Shown: piece by piece, positions 17,991 to 26,730 of the stretch | Layout: every line of letters starts with the position of its first letter | How positions within the stretch are numbered: the first letter of the stretch is position 1 | Assembly: GCA_030447805.1 (NCBI GenBank) | Contig: JAUJOE010000001.1 | Span: 377,802-441,312 of the forward strand | From: Nocardioidaceae bacterium | GTDB lineage: Bacteria; Actinomycetota; Actinomycetes; Propionibacteriales; Nocardioidaceae | Length of the DNA: 63,511 bases | Direction of reading: 5' to 3' | Position numbers and translations under genes: made by a program | Notes under the pieces: generated by a model | Databases searched by the model: none | Seen by the model: the letters and a program-made list of their open reading frames with translations, nothing else | Told to the model about the DNA's origin: nothing

Positions 17991-18364
17991 AGGTGTCTGC
18001 ACCGCTCGACAAGTCGTGGACGGGCGCCTCTGCTGACACCGACCAGGGTCGGTCACACAGGCGTCGATCTGCTCCATCTCGACTGGCCTACCGCACGCGC
18101 CTGTACGTGTTCGACGGTCTGACCGAGGTCGCCCGCTCGCCGCAGTTCATTGCGTGGGCACCGGCCATGGGCTTCGTGCTGCGCGTCTTGTCGCCGCATG
18201 GCGCGCCTCAGTTCGACACGTCAAAGACCCGAACGCCGAGCGCGCTGACGTGCTGACGGTACGTGTCGCTGCGCGTCACCGTCGCTCAGGTCGCGGATCA
18301 AGGCGACCTTGGCGTCGGTGCATCCGCCGAACGACGAGCGGCTGGCTGACTACGGCTTCTTCGT
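17991..18364. other. Mosaic stretch with fragments of the downstream methyltransferase gene
   Basis: No intact gene. It contains CATGGCGCGCCTCA at about 18197, identical to the start of the methyltransferase gene at 18932, then ACGTGTCGCTGCGCG near 18261, and GGCTTCTTCGTCGC near 18354, each in the same order as in that gene (18982, 19032) but separated by unrelated sequence. It therefore reads as a scrambled partial copy of the 5' end of the neighbouring gene. Confidence 0.5.
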
Positions 18365-18832
18365 CGCTGGAGGGCCGAGAAAGTCGAACGCCAGGTTGGA
18401 CACGACGGCTGGGGTCACGTCGGCGTCGACGCCGAGCTTCTCTTCGCCGGTGCGGTCGTTCCTGATGGCCAGTGCGGTGGCTTGCAGGCGCTGCGCCGTA
18501 CGAGCCGCACCGCCGTCGGCGGACGTGGAAGGCGCCGTCGGGCTAGCGTCTCGTCGACCCCCGGTAGCCGAGCGAGCTCGGTCACGTCGGCGGGGATGTC
18601 GACCGCCACCCAGTGCCAGTCACCCGACGGGGTCGGCGCGTCTGGGTCGAAACAGGTCACCACGAAGCTCTTCGTCGTGGTCGGGAAAGCCGCTCCACGA
18701 CAACGCCGGCGAGGTGTTGCCACCGTCGGCGACCTGCGCCCGCGGACAAGGCGCGCCATCGCTGATGTCGGGGCTCGACACGTCGAAGGTCGGCACCGCC
18801 GGCAGTTTCTGGTACTCTGATTGGTCGGTCAA
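18365..18832 (-). pseudogene. PEBP (YbhB/YbcL, Raf kinase inhibitor-like) family protein, frameshifted
   Basis: From a TTG at 18832: [18 protein letters not shown], then [53 protein letters not shown]. These are the conserved ligand-pocket motifs of PEBP (D-x-D-P-D-A-P and the SPAL-W segment). The C-terminal third is anomalous: instead of the expected sequence it includes [17 protein letters not shown], whose DNA (18440-18490) closely matches part of the methyltransferase gene at 19088-19130, before returning to PEBP-like [15 protein letters not shown]. So this is a chimeric copy. Function of bacterial PEBP proteins is poorly known. Confidence 0.6.
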
Positions 18833-18932
18833 GGGTCATGGGCTCCATCTTGGCGCAGCGCCTCTCGCCGTCAAATCGTCCGGCGCCAGCTGCCGACGTG
18901 GCGCGGTGCGCCGACCGGCGCTCATACTGTCG

Positions 18933-19751
18933 ACATGGCGCGCCTCATCAAGGTCGGCGATCACGACGAGCGGCGCCGACTACGTGTCGCTGCGCGACGT
19001 CGAGCTGCGCACGTCGCTGGAGGCCGACCACGGCTTCTTCGTCGCAGAGGGCGAGAAGGTCGTACGTCGGGCGGTGGCGGCCGGCTACTCCGTGCGGTCG
19101 TTCCTGATGGCCAGGCGGTGGCTTGCAGGTCTGCGCGACGAGCTCGAGCGGGCGGCGGAGGCGCCGTGCTACGTCGTCGGACGAGGCGGTAGCCGAGCAG
19201 GTGACCGGCTTCCACGTGCACCGCGGCGCGTTGGCCGCCATACACTCGACGAGCTGGTCGGGGTCGACGAGGTGATTGCTCGGGGCGGGTCGCATCGTCG
19301 TACTCGAAGACATCGTCGACTCCACCAACGTCGGCGCGATCTTCCGTGCCGCCGCCCTTGGCGACGCGGTGCTGTTGTCGCCGCGGTGCGCCGACCCGCT
19401 GTACCGACGGTCGATCAAGGTGGCGATGGGCGCGGTCTTCGATCGCCGTGGACGCGGCTGCCGACGTGGTACGACGCCCTCCCGGCCCTCGCGGACGCCG
19501 GGTTCACGACCGTGGCGCTGACGCCCGCACCGGACGCCGTACCCCTCGACGCGCTGGTCGGACGCCTCGCCGGAGCAAGCGCCTCGTCGTCGGCTCCGAG
19601 GGTGCGGATGTCCGGTCGATGGTTGGCGAGTGCTGACCTGCGAGCGGCCGATCCCGATGGCCAACGGGGTCGACTCGCTCAAACGATCGCTACGGCCGCC
19701 GCCATCGCTACCCGCTCGCACCGCGCAAAGATCCGACGCCGGGCACGCTAA
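18933..19751 (+). CDS. TrmH-family (SpoU) RNA 2'-O-methyltransferase, frameshifted
   Basis: Starts at ATG 18933, MARLIKVGD, then LRDVELRTSLEADHGFFVAE and EKVVRRAVAAGYSVRSFLMA, the N-terminal substrate-binding domain. The SPOUT domain follows: GRIVVLEDIVDSTNVGAIFR (motif 1), AVLLSPRCADPLYRRSIKVA, then LADAGFTTVALTP, KRLVVGSEG and IPMANGVDSL (motifs 2 and 3). About 270 residues with frame changes near 18975, 19180, 19290, 19450, 19590 and 19690. The family methylates rRNA or tRNA ribose with SAM and has a knotted fold. Its stop overlaps the convergent deformylase gene by four bases. Confidence 0.75.
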   Translation, partial: TWRASSRSAITTSGADYVSLRDVELRTSLEADHGFFVAEGEKVVRRAVAAGYSVRSFLMARRWLAGLRDELERAAEAPCYVVGRGGSRAGDRLPRAPRRVGRHTLDELVGVDEVIARGGSHRRTRRHRRLHQRRRDLPCRRPWRRGAVVAAVRRPAVPTVDQGGDGRGLRSPWTRLPTWYDALPALADAGFTTVALTPAPDAVPLDALVGRLAGASASSSAPRVRMSGRWLASADLRAADPDGQRGRLAQTIATAAAIATRSHRAKIRRRAR

Positions 19752-20341
19752 TCTACGCCACCCGGTAGAGTCGGTTCCATGGCGTGTCGCTGGCCAGCCT
19801 GGGGGGAAGTCGTCGGCGACCTTGTCGCCTCCCGGTACAGGCGCTTTCGCAGCCGCGCTGACAGCCGGTCACCAAAGACGACGCCCTGCAGGTGGTCGAA
19901 CTCGTGCTGCAGGCACCGGGCAACCAGCCCGCTGCCGGAGAAGGTGACCGGCTGACCCGCGATGCCAACCCCCGTTACGGCGGCGACGTCGGGGCGCGCG
20001 CACGGCACGAAGGCACCTGGCAGCGACAGGCAGCCCTCGTCGGACTCGTCGAGCACCCGGTCACGACCGCCAGGGACCTCCAGCGTCGGGTTGCACACCA
20101 CGCCGCTGTGTTGCACCCCCTCGTCATCGTGGCAGTCGAAGACGAACACCTGCAGGTCGACACCGACCTGGTTGGCAGCCAACCCGACCCCCTCAGCCGC
20201 GCGCATCGTCGCCACCATGTCGGCCACCAACTCGGTGAGTGAGGCGCCGAAGTCGGTGACCCGTCGACAGGGGCGGTGCAACACCGGGTCACCCCAGCGC
20301 GTCATCACCCTGGGCGCTCCGCCGGCAGGAAGCTCGCTCAC
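19748..20341 (-). CDS. def: Peptide deformylase
   Basis: 197 residues, intact. Contains all three signatures: motif 1 GVGLAANQVG, motif 2 EGCLSLPG (Cys is a metal ligand) and motif 3 QHEFDHLQG (two His ligands and the catalytic Glu). Removes the N-formyl group from nascent proteins in the cytosol, using Fe or Zn. Slightly longer than usual at both ends; the C-terminal ~25 residues are polar and probably flexible. It is convergent with the methyltransferase gene (4-bp overlap) and divergent from the gamma-glutamyltransferase gene, 66 bp away. Confidence 0.95.
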   Translation of the reverse strand: MSELPAGGAPRVMTRWGDPVLHRPCRRVTDFGASLTELVADMVATMRAAEGVGLAANQVGVDLQVFVFDCHDDEGVQHSGVVCNPTLEVPGGRDRVLDESDEGCLSLPGAFVPCARPDVAAVTGVGIAGQPVTFSGSGLVARCLQHEFDHLQGVVFGDRLSARLRKRLYREATRSPTTSPQAGQRHAMEPTLPGGVD

Positions 20342-20407
20342 GTGCTGTGACGCTACCGCAGACCGGCACCCAGGATTGGGGCAAGTTGGGCAAGTAAGGT
20401 CGCAGCC

Positions 20408-21829
20408 ATGGCGACCGCATCCACCCCGCCGGCCGCTCGTTCCGTCCTGCCCGTGTCGATTGCCGCCGGGAACTCGGTGACGGCCGAGGTAGGCGCGGAA
20501 ACCCTTCGTCAGGGCGGCACGGCGGCTGACGCGGCCGTGGCAATGGTGCTGACCGCGTGCGTGGCCGAGACGGTGTTCACCGGTCTCGCCGGAGGCGGGT
20601 TCGCCACCTACTTCGACGCGGCCACGAAGACCACGACCTGCCTTGACTTCTTCGCAGCGATCCCTGGCCTCGGTGGCCAGCGTTCAGCCACAGCGCAGCA
20701 GATCTCCATCGACTTCGGCGGACAGCTGGTCCCGTACGCCGTGGGGCCGGCGACCGTTGCCGTTCCCGGCGTACCTGCGGGCGTCGCCGCGTTGCATGAG
20801 CGCTGGGGGCGGCTGCCCTGGACCGACCTGGTCGAGCCCGCGATCGTCCACGCCCGACGCGGCGTCGCGCTTGCGCCGCCGCACGCGAAGGTGCTTGCGG
20901 TCGTCGCGCAGGCGATGCTCATGGGGGAGGGGCAGCGGGCTTACGCCAAGGACGGCACGCTGCTGCCCGGCGGCTCGCGGATCTTCCATCCCGGGTTGGA
21001 CGGGGCCTTGGAGTTGCTGTCCGCTGAGGGACCCGAGGCGTTTTACACCGGACCGGTCGCCCAGGCGATGGTGGCAGCGGTCGGGGAGCAGGGTGACCTG
21101 AGCGCGGCAGACCTGGCGGCGTACCAGGTGACCGAGACGACGCCGCGACGAGCCGAGCTGGCCGATCTGGAGGTGCTGGCGCGCGGAGACGACCTCGACG
21201 ACCTGCTCGGCACCCTCGACCGCCTCGAGCTCAGCTCCGACCCGGTGGAGATGGCAGTGCTGATCGTCGAGGCGCTGCGCGCGCCCCCGCGCCGCGGCGA
21301 CACGACCAGCGTCGCGGTCTGCGATCCGGCTGGCAACGCGTGCGCGGTGACGACCAGCCTCGGACTTGCCTCCGGTGTGTGGCTGTCTGACTACGGCATC
21401 CACCTGAACTCGATGCTGGGGGAGAGTGAGCTGCTGCGGCACGAGCTGGTGCCGGGCGACCGGATGAGCTCGATGATGTCGCCGCTCATCGCCATGGCCG
21501 CCGACGGGCCGGCGATCGTGGCCGGTGCAGCCGGCGGCAGCCGGATCAGGTCGGCGCTGCTGCAGGTGCTGGTGAACCTCGTCGTACACAGGATGCCGGT
21601 CCAAGCGGCGGTGGAGGCGCCACGGCTGAACCCTGTGCCGCATCGAGTGCATGTCGAGCCAGGCTTTTCGCCCGATGTCTTGGCCGCGCTGCGAGCCGGT
21701 GACGAGGTCGTGGAGTGGCCGGCTCTCGACACCTACTTCGGCGGTGTCGCGGTGGTCGACCGAAGCGGCCCCGGTGCCGATCCGCGTCGTGGGGGTGACA
21801 CCCGGACGTTGCCGGCGCGCATCTCCTAG
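20408..21829 (+). CDS. Gamma-glutamyltransferase family protein
   Basis: 473 residues, no obvious signal peptide. Ntn-hydrolase of the GGT family: the N-terminal ETLRQGGTAADAAVAMVL and the new N-terminus GDTTSVAVCDPAGNACAVT, where Thr299 would be the autocatalytic nucleophile. The next residue after the TT pair is Ser rather than the common His. GAAGGSRIRSALLQVLVN near residue 380 matches the conserved GGSRI motif. The protein is shorter than classical GGT (about 560), so cleavage of glutathione is not certain; related members act on other gamma-glutamyl compounds or cephalosporin-like amides. Followed after 10 bp by the cyclophilin gene. Confidence 0.85.
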   Translation: MATASTPPAARSVLPVSIAAGNSVTAEVGAETLRQGGTAADAAVAMVLTACVAETVFTGLAGGGFATYFDAATKTTTCLDFFAAIPGLGGQRSATAQQISIDFGGQLVPYAVGPATVAVPGVPAGVAALHERWGRLPWTDLVEPAIVHARRGVALAPPHAKVLAVVAQAMLMGEGQRAYAKDGTLLPGGSRIFHPGLDGALELLSAEGPEAFYTGPVAQAMVAAVGEQGDLSAADLAAYQVTETTPRRAELADLEVLARGDDLDDLLGTLDRLELSSDPVEMAVLIVEALRAPPRRGDTTSVAVCDPAGNACAVTTSLGLASGVWLSDYGIHLNSMLGESELLRHELVPGDRMSSMMSPLIAMAADGPAIVAGAAGGSRIRSALLQVLVNLVVHRMPVQAAVEAPRLNPVPHRVHVEPGFSPDVLAALRAGDEVVEWPALDTYFGGVAVVDRSGPGADPRRGGDTRTLPARIS

Positions 21830-21839
21830 GGTTGTCGCC

Positions 21840-22595
21840 ATGTCGCAGTCACCCCAAGACGGGCCCCGCTCGCCGACCGAGCGATCCGCGCCGGGCACGC
21901 CGCTGCTGGTCGCGATCATCGTGCTGCTCTGCATCGCCGCGATCGTGTATCTGGCGAGGCGCAACAACGGTGGTGGCGAGAGCGACGAGCCAGATCTCCC
22001 CACTACTCAAGTAGGTCCGGTGAGCTGCACCGCGCCGCCCCCGGCACCATCGCAACCGCCGCAGACGTACAACGCGGCACCCGACCCCGCACTGGCCGAA
22101 GCAGCCGTCTGGACGGCCACGCTGGAGACGAACTGCGGCGACATCACCCTTGAGCTGTACGGCGACAAGGCGCCGCAGACCGTCGCGTCGTTCCTGTTCT
22201 TGGCACGGGAGGACTTCTGGGCGGGCAGCCCGTGTCACCGCCTCACCACCGCAGGCATTTTCGTGCTGCAGTGCGGTGACCCGACCGGCTCTGGCACCGG
22301 AGGACCTGGTTACGGTTTCGGCATCGAGAACGCTCCGGCCAATGGCAAGTTCCCCGTCGGCACCCTCGCCATGGCCCGGACCCAGGACCCCAACAGCAAC
22401 GGCAGCCAGTTCTTCATCGTCTACAAGAACACGACGTTGCCGACAGAAGGCGGCGGCTACTCCATCTTCGGGCGGGTCACCGACGGCATGGAGATCGTGG
22501 ATGCGATCGCCAAGGAGGGGGTGCGCGGAGGCGCGCCCGACGGCCCGCCAGCGCAGCCGATCAGCATTGTGGATGTGTCGGTCCAGGAGCAGTAA
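21840..22595 (+). CDS. Membrane-anchored cyclophilin-type peptidyl-prolyl cis-trans isomerase
   Basis: 251 residues from ATG 21840. A short cytosolic head, one membrane helix at about 20-40 (PLLVAIIVLLCIAAIVYLA), a Pro-rich linker, then a cyclophilin domain from about 83: ATLETNCGDITLELYGDKAP, FWAGSPCHRL, LQCGDPTGSGTGGPGYGF, LAMARTQDPNSNGSQFFIVY. The catalytic Arg of the FHR motif corresponds to CHR here and the active-site QFF is present. Would assist folding of exported proteins outside the membrane. Downstream of the GGT-family gene by 10 bp, so probably cotranscribed. Confidence 0.88.
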   Translation: MSQSPQDGPRSPTERSAPGTPLLVAIIVLLCIAAIVYLARRNNGGGESDEPDLPTTQVGPVSCTAPPPAPSQPPQTYNAAPDPALAEAAVWTATLETNCGDITLELYGDKAPQTVASFLFLAREDFWAGSPCHRLTTAGIFVLQCGDPTGSGTGGPGYGFGIENAPANGKFPVGTLAMARTQDPNSNGSQFFIVYKNTTLPTEGGGYSIFGRVTDGMEIVDAIAKEGVRGGAPDGPPAQPISIVDVSVQEQ

Positions 22596-22714
22596 CGCTC
22601 CTCCCGAGCTGTGCGGTCAGTGGCCGAGCCGCAGCTGCCCAGCGGTACGCCGAGTGGTGGCCGACCAGCGCGTACGAGGGGTCACCGAGCCGGGCTGGGA
22701 TACGCTTCACCGTC

Positions 22715-23752
22715 GTGTGGAGGGAGAAGTTCGGCTTCGCATCGGTACTCGCGGTGGGGCTGGCGATCACCGCCGCGATTGTCGCTGCGGTGTTCGACCT
22801 GCCGCTTCGTGACCCCGACGATGTGGCCGTCGGGCCGACGTACGTGCGGCTGCCGGCGATTCTGTTGCTCGCGTTCCTTACCGACGTCGTGCCGCGGGCG
22901 GTACGCCGCGCTCGCCGGGTCAGCGAGTTCGGGTCGGTGTTCCTCGCGGTGACCAAGGAGCGTTGGCCGCTGGCCCATGTGCGGTTTGCGCTGCTCGGGT
23001 TGGGCAGTTGGTACCTCACCTACGTCGCCTTCCGCAACTTGAAGAGCTTCGTGCCGTTCGTCCACCAGGGGTTGATGGACGCCGAGCTCGCGCGGTTAGA
23101 CCGGACCCTGATGTTTGGTCACGACCCCGCGGCGGTGCTGCACGACGTACTGGGCACCGGCTGGGCAGCGCATGTGATGTCGGCTGTCTACATCGTCTGG
23201 ATCGGGTTTGTTCCGGCGTCGTTGGCGGCGGCACTGGTGTGGTCGCGCAACGTCTCAGGGGGCGCGTGGTACGTGACGGCCGTGGCTGTCGACTGGGTCC
23301 TCGGCGTAGCGACATACTTCGCCGTGCCTTCGGTGGGACCCATCTACGCGCTACCTCACCTCTTCGACAGCCTTCCGGTCACCGATGTCACGCGCCTCCA
23401 GGGCGTGATGTGGGCCGACCGGCTCGAGGTGCTGCGCGACCCGTTCGCAACCAACGCCGTCCAGACGATTGCGGCGTTCGCCTCTCTGCACGTCGCCATC
23501 ACGGTGACGGCGTGCCTCATCGCCGAGCTGCTCGGTGTGCACCGGTGGGTCAGGTGGGGGCTGTGGGTCTTCTTGGCCCTGACCGTCGTGTCAACCGTGT
23601 ACCTGGGCTGGCACTACGCCGTCGACGCGCTCGGCGGTGTCGTCCTCGGAGCTACGGCGGCGTGGATTGGCGCGCTGGCGACCGGCAACCACAAGCGTGG
23701 TTGGCCGGTACACCGCGCGTACCCCGCCTCAGTCGTCCAGCCTGCAAACTGA
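22715..23752 (+). CDS. PAP2-superfamily membrane phosphatase
   Basis: 345 residues from a GTG at 22715, at least seven hydrophobic segments. The PAP2 active-site motifs are FASLHVAITV (C2, SxxH) and YLGWHYAVDALGG (C3), near residues 252-310, as in the inositol-phosphorylceramide-synthase-like branch (AUR1-type). Such enzymes handle lipid phosphates or transfer phospho-head groups at the membrane. Expressed alone or from the region after the cyclophilin gene (119-bp gap). Substrate unknown. Confidence 0.85.
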   Translation: MWREKFGFASVLAVGLAITAAIVAAVFDLPLRDPDDVAVGPTYVRLPAILLLAFLTDVVPRAVRRARRVSEFGSVFLAVTKERWPLAHVRFALLGLGSWYLTYVAFRNLKSFVPFVHQGLMDAELARLDRTLMFGHDPAAVLHDVLGTGWAAHVMSAVYIVWIGFVPASLAAALVWSRNVSGGAWYVTAVAVDWVLGVATYFAVPSVGPIYALPHLFDSLPVTDVTRLQGVMWADRLEVLRDPFATNAVQTIAAFASLHVAITVTACLIAELLGVHRWVRWGLWVFLALTVVSTVYLGWHYAVDALGGVVLGATAAWIGALATGNHKRGWPVHRAYPASVVQPAN

Positions 23753-23769
23753 GCGACGGAGGCGCTAGA

Positions 23770-23910
23770 TCAGGCGGTACCGCTTCCCTTGCGGCGGTCC
23801 TTGGCCTTAGCCACTGCGCTCTTGATCTTCGCCTGGTTCTCGGGCTTGCGGAACTCGTCGTACGCCTTCTTGGCGATGCCGAGCTTGGCTATGTTTCCCA
23901 TGAATCCCAT
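23770..23910 (-). CDS. Small basic protein of 46 residues
   Basis: Starts at ATG 23910 with GAAAGGAAACC just upstream. The protein is short, lysine-rich and predicted helical: MGFMGNIAKLGIAKKAYDEF, then PENQAKIKSAVAKAKDRRKG. The pattern of an N-terminal amphipathic/hydrophobic helix followed by a charged helix recurs in small actinobacterial proteins, but I cannot name a function. Good ribosome binding site and coding bias support a real gene. It is convergent with the PAP2 gene, 17 bp apart. Confidence 0.7.
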   Translation of the reverse strand: MGFMGNIAKLGIAKKAYDEFRKPENQAKIKSAVAKAKDRRKGSGTA

Positions 23911-24007
23911 GTTGGTTTCCTTTCGCGTCAGCAGCACACCGCGCTGCCCCATTGAACGTACCCGACGCACCGGCCAGCAAACTCGCCGCTGGCTAGGCTG
24001 ACAAGGC

Positions 24008-24589
24008 ATGGGGCGGATGCGCGGCATCGTCGAGCGGCCGGAAGGTTTGCGATATCTCCCTGACCTGCTTGATGTCGACGAGGAGGGCGACCTGCTCGAT
24101 CGCCTAACGAGTCTTGAGTACGGCGAAGTGCGGATGCACGGGCAGGTCGCCCGACGAGTCGTGCGGCACTATGGCGTCAGCTACGCCTTCGAGTCGGGCG
24201 CCGTCACTCCCGGCGAACCGATTCCGGCCTGGCTGAGCGTGGTCCACATCAAGTGCGCCGGGCTGTTGGGAGTTCCCGTCGGATCACTGGTCGAGGCGCT
24301 CATCACCCATTACTCACCCGGTGCCACCATCGGGTGGCACCGGGACGCTCCGGCTTTCGGCGACGTGGTGGGCGTGTCGCTGGCGTCGGCGTGTGCGTTG
24401 CGCTTCCAGCACGGGGCCGGCGAACAGCGGCGGGTCTTCGAGCAACGCCTCGAACCGCGGTCGGCGTACGTCTTGACTGGACCAGTTCGCACCCGGTGGC
24501 AGCACAGCATCCCCGCCGTTGCAGCTGCGCGGTACTCCATCACCTTCCGCACCCTGCGGCGAGGCTGGCTGGCCACGTCGGACGGTTGA
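24008..24589 (+). CDS. AlkB-like Fe(II)/2-oxoglutarate dioxygenase
   Basis: 193 residues. The metal site is GWHRDAPAFGDVV (H-x-D) near residue 112 and QHSIP (distal His) near 163, followed by RYSITFRTLR whose Arg residues bind 2-oxoglutarate. The substrate-recognition lid includes YGVSYAFESGAVTPGEPIPA. Members reverse alkyl damage on DNA or RNA or demethylate other macromolecules by oxidation. The short length and lid resemble ALKBH/AlkB-like proteins that are stand-alone in actinobacteria. Single-gene unit, followed after 42 bp by the BioY gene. Confidence 0.85.
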   Translation: MGRMRGIVERPEGLRYLPDLLDVDEEGDLLDRLTSLEYGEVRMHGQVARRVVRHYGVSYAFESGAVTPGEPIPAWLSVVHIKCAGLLGVPVGSLVEALITHYSPGATIGWHRDAPAFGDVVGVSLASACALRFQHGAGEQRRVFEQRLEPRSAYVLTGPVRTRWQHSIPAVAAARYSITFRTLRRGWLATSDG

Positions 24590-24631
24590 CCAGCTGGCCG
24601 TGGTGACACTTCGCTAGCCAGCCACCCCGTC

Positions 24632-25252
24632 ATGGAAGAATGCCTCGCCATGAGCAGCTCTTCTTTCGCTTCGACTGCTCGGCCGGTGGTTCTGGCCGAT
24701 GTGCTGCCCGGTGGGCTGGCCCGCGATGCAGCGTTAGTCTTGGGTGGCGCCGTTTTCGTCGGCTTGACCGCCCAGTTGTCGTTCCCTCTTCCGTTCACGC
24801 CCGTGCCGGTGACCGGCCAGACGTTCGCCGTACTCCTCGTTGGGCTGTCCCTTGGCTGGCAGCGCGCCCTGCCGTCGATGCTGCTGTATCTGGTCGCTGG
24901 TGCGGCCGGCGTGCCGTGGTTTGCTGAGGGCGCCAGAGGCGTCGGTTTTCCAACCTTCGGGTACGTCGTCGGGTTCGTGCTGGCTGCGGCTGTCGTCGGC
25001 TGGCTGGCCGCACGCGGTTCCGATCGGACGCGCAATCCAGTGCGAACATGCGCCCTGATGGTGCTCGGGAACCTGGTGATCTACCTGGTCGGCGTTCCTT
25101 GGCTCGCGGCAGCGCTGGACGTGTCCCTGACAAAGGCGGTAGCGCTTGGCGTCACGCCGTTCCTGCTGGGAGACGCGCTAAAGGTGGCGCTCGCCGCCGC
25201 TGTACTGCCCGCCACCTGGCGGTTGGTAGACAGCGGCCCCCCGAGACACTGA
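24632..25252 (+). CDS. bioY: Biotin transporter BioY (S component)
   Basis: 206 residues with six hydrophobic helices. Hallmarks are FTPVPVTGQTFAVLL near residue 55 and FPTFGYVVGFVLAA near 108, the BioY substrate-binding segments. A second possible start is at 24650 (MSSSSFAST). BioY binds biotin at the membrane and usually works with an ECF energising module; no ecfA/ecfT genes are adjacent, so it may use a shared module or act alone. Confidence 0.92.
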   Translation: MEECLAMSSSSFASTARPVVLADVLPGGLARDAALVLGGAVFVGLTAQLSFPLPFTPVPVTGQTFAVLLVGLSLGWQRALPSMLLYLVAGAAGVPWFAEGARGVGFPTFGYVVGFVLAAAVVGWLAARGSDRTRNPVRTCALMVLGNLVIYLVGVPWLAAALDVSLTKAVALGVTPFLLGDALKVALAAAVLPATWRLVDSGPPRH

Positions 25253-25303
25253 CCCGGCTGGGGTGAGCCTCGCTGGTTCGCGCAGGTTCGCCATGGCGGC
25301 GAG

Positions 25304-25732
25304 CTATACCGCGAACACCTGCGCGTCGTCGGCGAAAGCCTTGAACTCCAACGCGTTGCCCGCCGGGTCATGCAGGAACATCGTCCACTGCTCACCCGGC
25401 TGGCCCTCGAAGCGCAGGTATGGCTCAATCACGAACGTGGTCCCGGCCGCCCTCAGGCGACCGGCAAGCTCATGGAAGTCGGTAATGGTGAGAATGAGGC
25501 CGAAGTGTGGGACGGGCACGTCATGCCCGTCGACCGGGTTGTGCACCGCCCGCGGCCGGCCCGGCGCCAGATGGGTGACGAACTGATGACCGCGTAGGTC
25601 CCAGTCGATCCAAGAGTCAGAGCTGCGGCCCTGTTTGCAGCCGATCAACTCTCCGTAGAAGACCCTCGCCGCGTCGAGGTCGTCGACGGGCATCGCCAAG
25701 TGGAAGCGCGGCCTGTCGGCGCGGTGTGTCAT
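25304..25732 (-). CDS. VOC (glyoxalase/dioxygenase-like) family protein
   Basis: 142 residues forming one VOC unit: [20 protein letters not shown] at the start, [19 protein letters not shown] in the middle, [18 protein letters not shown] at the end. His and Glu residues at the usual metal positions (HLAM, PHFG, LEFK) are present. Family members include glyoxalases, ring-cleaving dioxygenases and resistance proteins; the [16 protein letters not shown] segment is typical of the stand-alone group of unknown substrate. Single gene, convergent with bioY. Confidence 0.82.
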   Translation of the reverse strand: MTHRADRPRFHLAMPVDDLDAARVFYGELIGCKQGRSSDSWIDWDLRGHQFVTHLAPGRPRAVHNPVDGHDVPVPHFGLILTITDFHELAGRLRAAGTTFVIEPYLRFEGQPGEQWTMFLHDPAGNALEFKAFADDAQVFAV

Positions 25733-25937
25733 CTCGACTCCTCCTCGAGCGCGTCGCCGCCGTACTGGACCAGCGGGGCGCCGAGGGCGACCAGAGCTGC
25801 CCTCGGAACCCCGTCAGTCACCCGGGAAGTCACGCTCGACCTGTCCCCTTGGGAGATCGTGTTCGCCTTGATGGCTCTATGCGGCCACCCAGGCGAGGGT
25901 CCGGTCCGTAACCTGTCTTCTCGAAAGTCTTGAGGCC

Positions 25938-26318
25938 TCAGTTGCACCGGTACCAGGTGTTTGGCCAAGCAGACGATCCGCCCTGCGGAGCACGTCCCGC
26001 CCAGCCCTTGAAGGCCGTGCGCTTGGCTATCACGATCTGCTCCGCCTTGGTGGCGAGGTGCGGGTATGAGTTGCCGGAGTAGTTCGGGCCGCCGTAGTAC
26101 CGCCACGTCGACAGCGAGAACTGGAGACCTCCGTAGTAGCCGTTGCCGGTGTTGATGTGCCACCGGTGTGTCGACTCATAGTGCGCGAGACAGTCCCAGC
26201 GAGTTGTGCCGGAGTGGGCCTTTACCGGCCCGGCCATCGCGGCTAACAAGGCCACGACGAGAAGGGTGACGAGAAGTGACTGCTGTGCGACCTGCCGGAC
26301 GCGAAGAACCAAAGGCAT
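25938..26318 (-). CDS. Secreted Rpf-like transglycosylase
   Basis: 126 residues from ATG 26318, preceded by GGAAAGGGAA. A signal peptide (about 1-40, QSLLVTLLVVALLAAMAGP, cleavage near VKAHS) leads into a compact resuscitation-promoting-factor-like domain: WDCLAHYESTHRWHINTGNG with the catalytic Glu, YYGGLQFSLSTWRYYGG, ATKAEQIVIAKRTAF, and SSAWPNTWYRC. It would cleave peptidoglycan outside the cell. A c-di-AMP riboswitch sits directly upstream, the control known for rpfA in streptomycetes. Confidence 0.88.
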   Translation of the reverse strand: MPLVLRVRQVAQQSLLVTLLVVALLAAMAGPVKAHSGTTRWDCLAHYESTHRWHINTGNGYYGGLQFSLSTWRYYGGPNYSGNSYPHLATKAEQIVIAKRTAFKGWAGRAPQGGSSAWPNTWYRCN

Positions 26319-26332
26319 GGCGAAGTTCCCTT

Positions 26333-26494
26333 TCCACGCCTGTGGAGTGAGCTGTCGGGTTAGAGCTGAAAGGTGCTCTGTCACCGGGTGAGCCGATGTT
26401 GTCGGCTTGGGTGACTTCACCCCGAGCGGCTTCAGCCGTCCTGGAAGGGCTGATGCCGCGAAGGAAATGGGTCCCCCACTCCTGCCCGAGTGTT
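26333..26494 (-). promoter_or_regulatory. c-di-AMP (ydaO/yuaA) riboswitch upstream of the Rpf-like gene
   Basis: On the minus strand the leader contains, in order, the ydaO-type conserved blocks GCAGGAGTGGGGGACCCA, CTCGGGGTGAAGTC, CACCCGGTGACAG and CTAACCCGACAGCTCACTCC, ending about 15 bases before the start codon. These correspond to GAGCGGGGGACCCA, GGGGTGAATCC and CCGTCAGCTAACC of the known aptamer, with stem-forming sequence between them. In this class, c-di-AMP binding turns expression off. I see no separate terminator hairpin; control may be transcriptional or translational. Confidence 0.85.
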
Positions 26495-26730
26495 TGGTAG
26501 AGGATGTGGACCAGGCAGCGGCGGGCAGGACTCGGCGTTGCCGCACCTGGTTATGCAGTTGTGGCACCGAGGATGGACCGCGGTGAGCACACACCCTAAG
26601 TCCAACTTGCCCAGAACGAAAATCCGCCACCAGCGAAGCAAGAACCACTCAGCCGCGAGCCGGTTGGCCGTCGCAGCATGTGTTCGCTTCCCGAGTGCCG
26701 GAGGCGGCTTCTCGGTGGGCGCTGAAGAGA

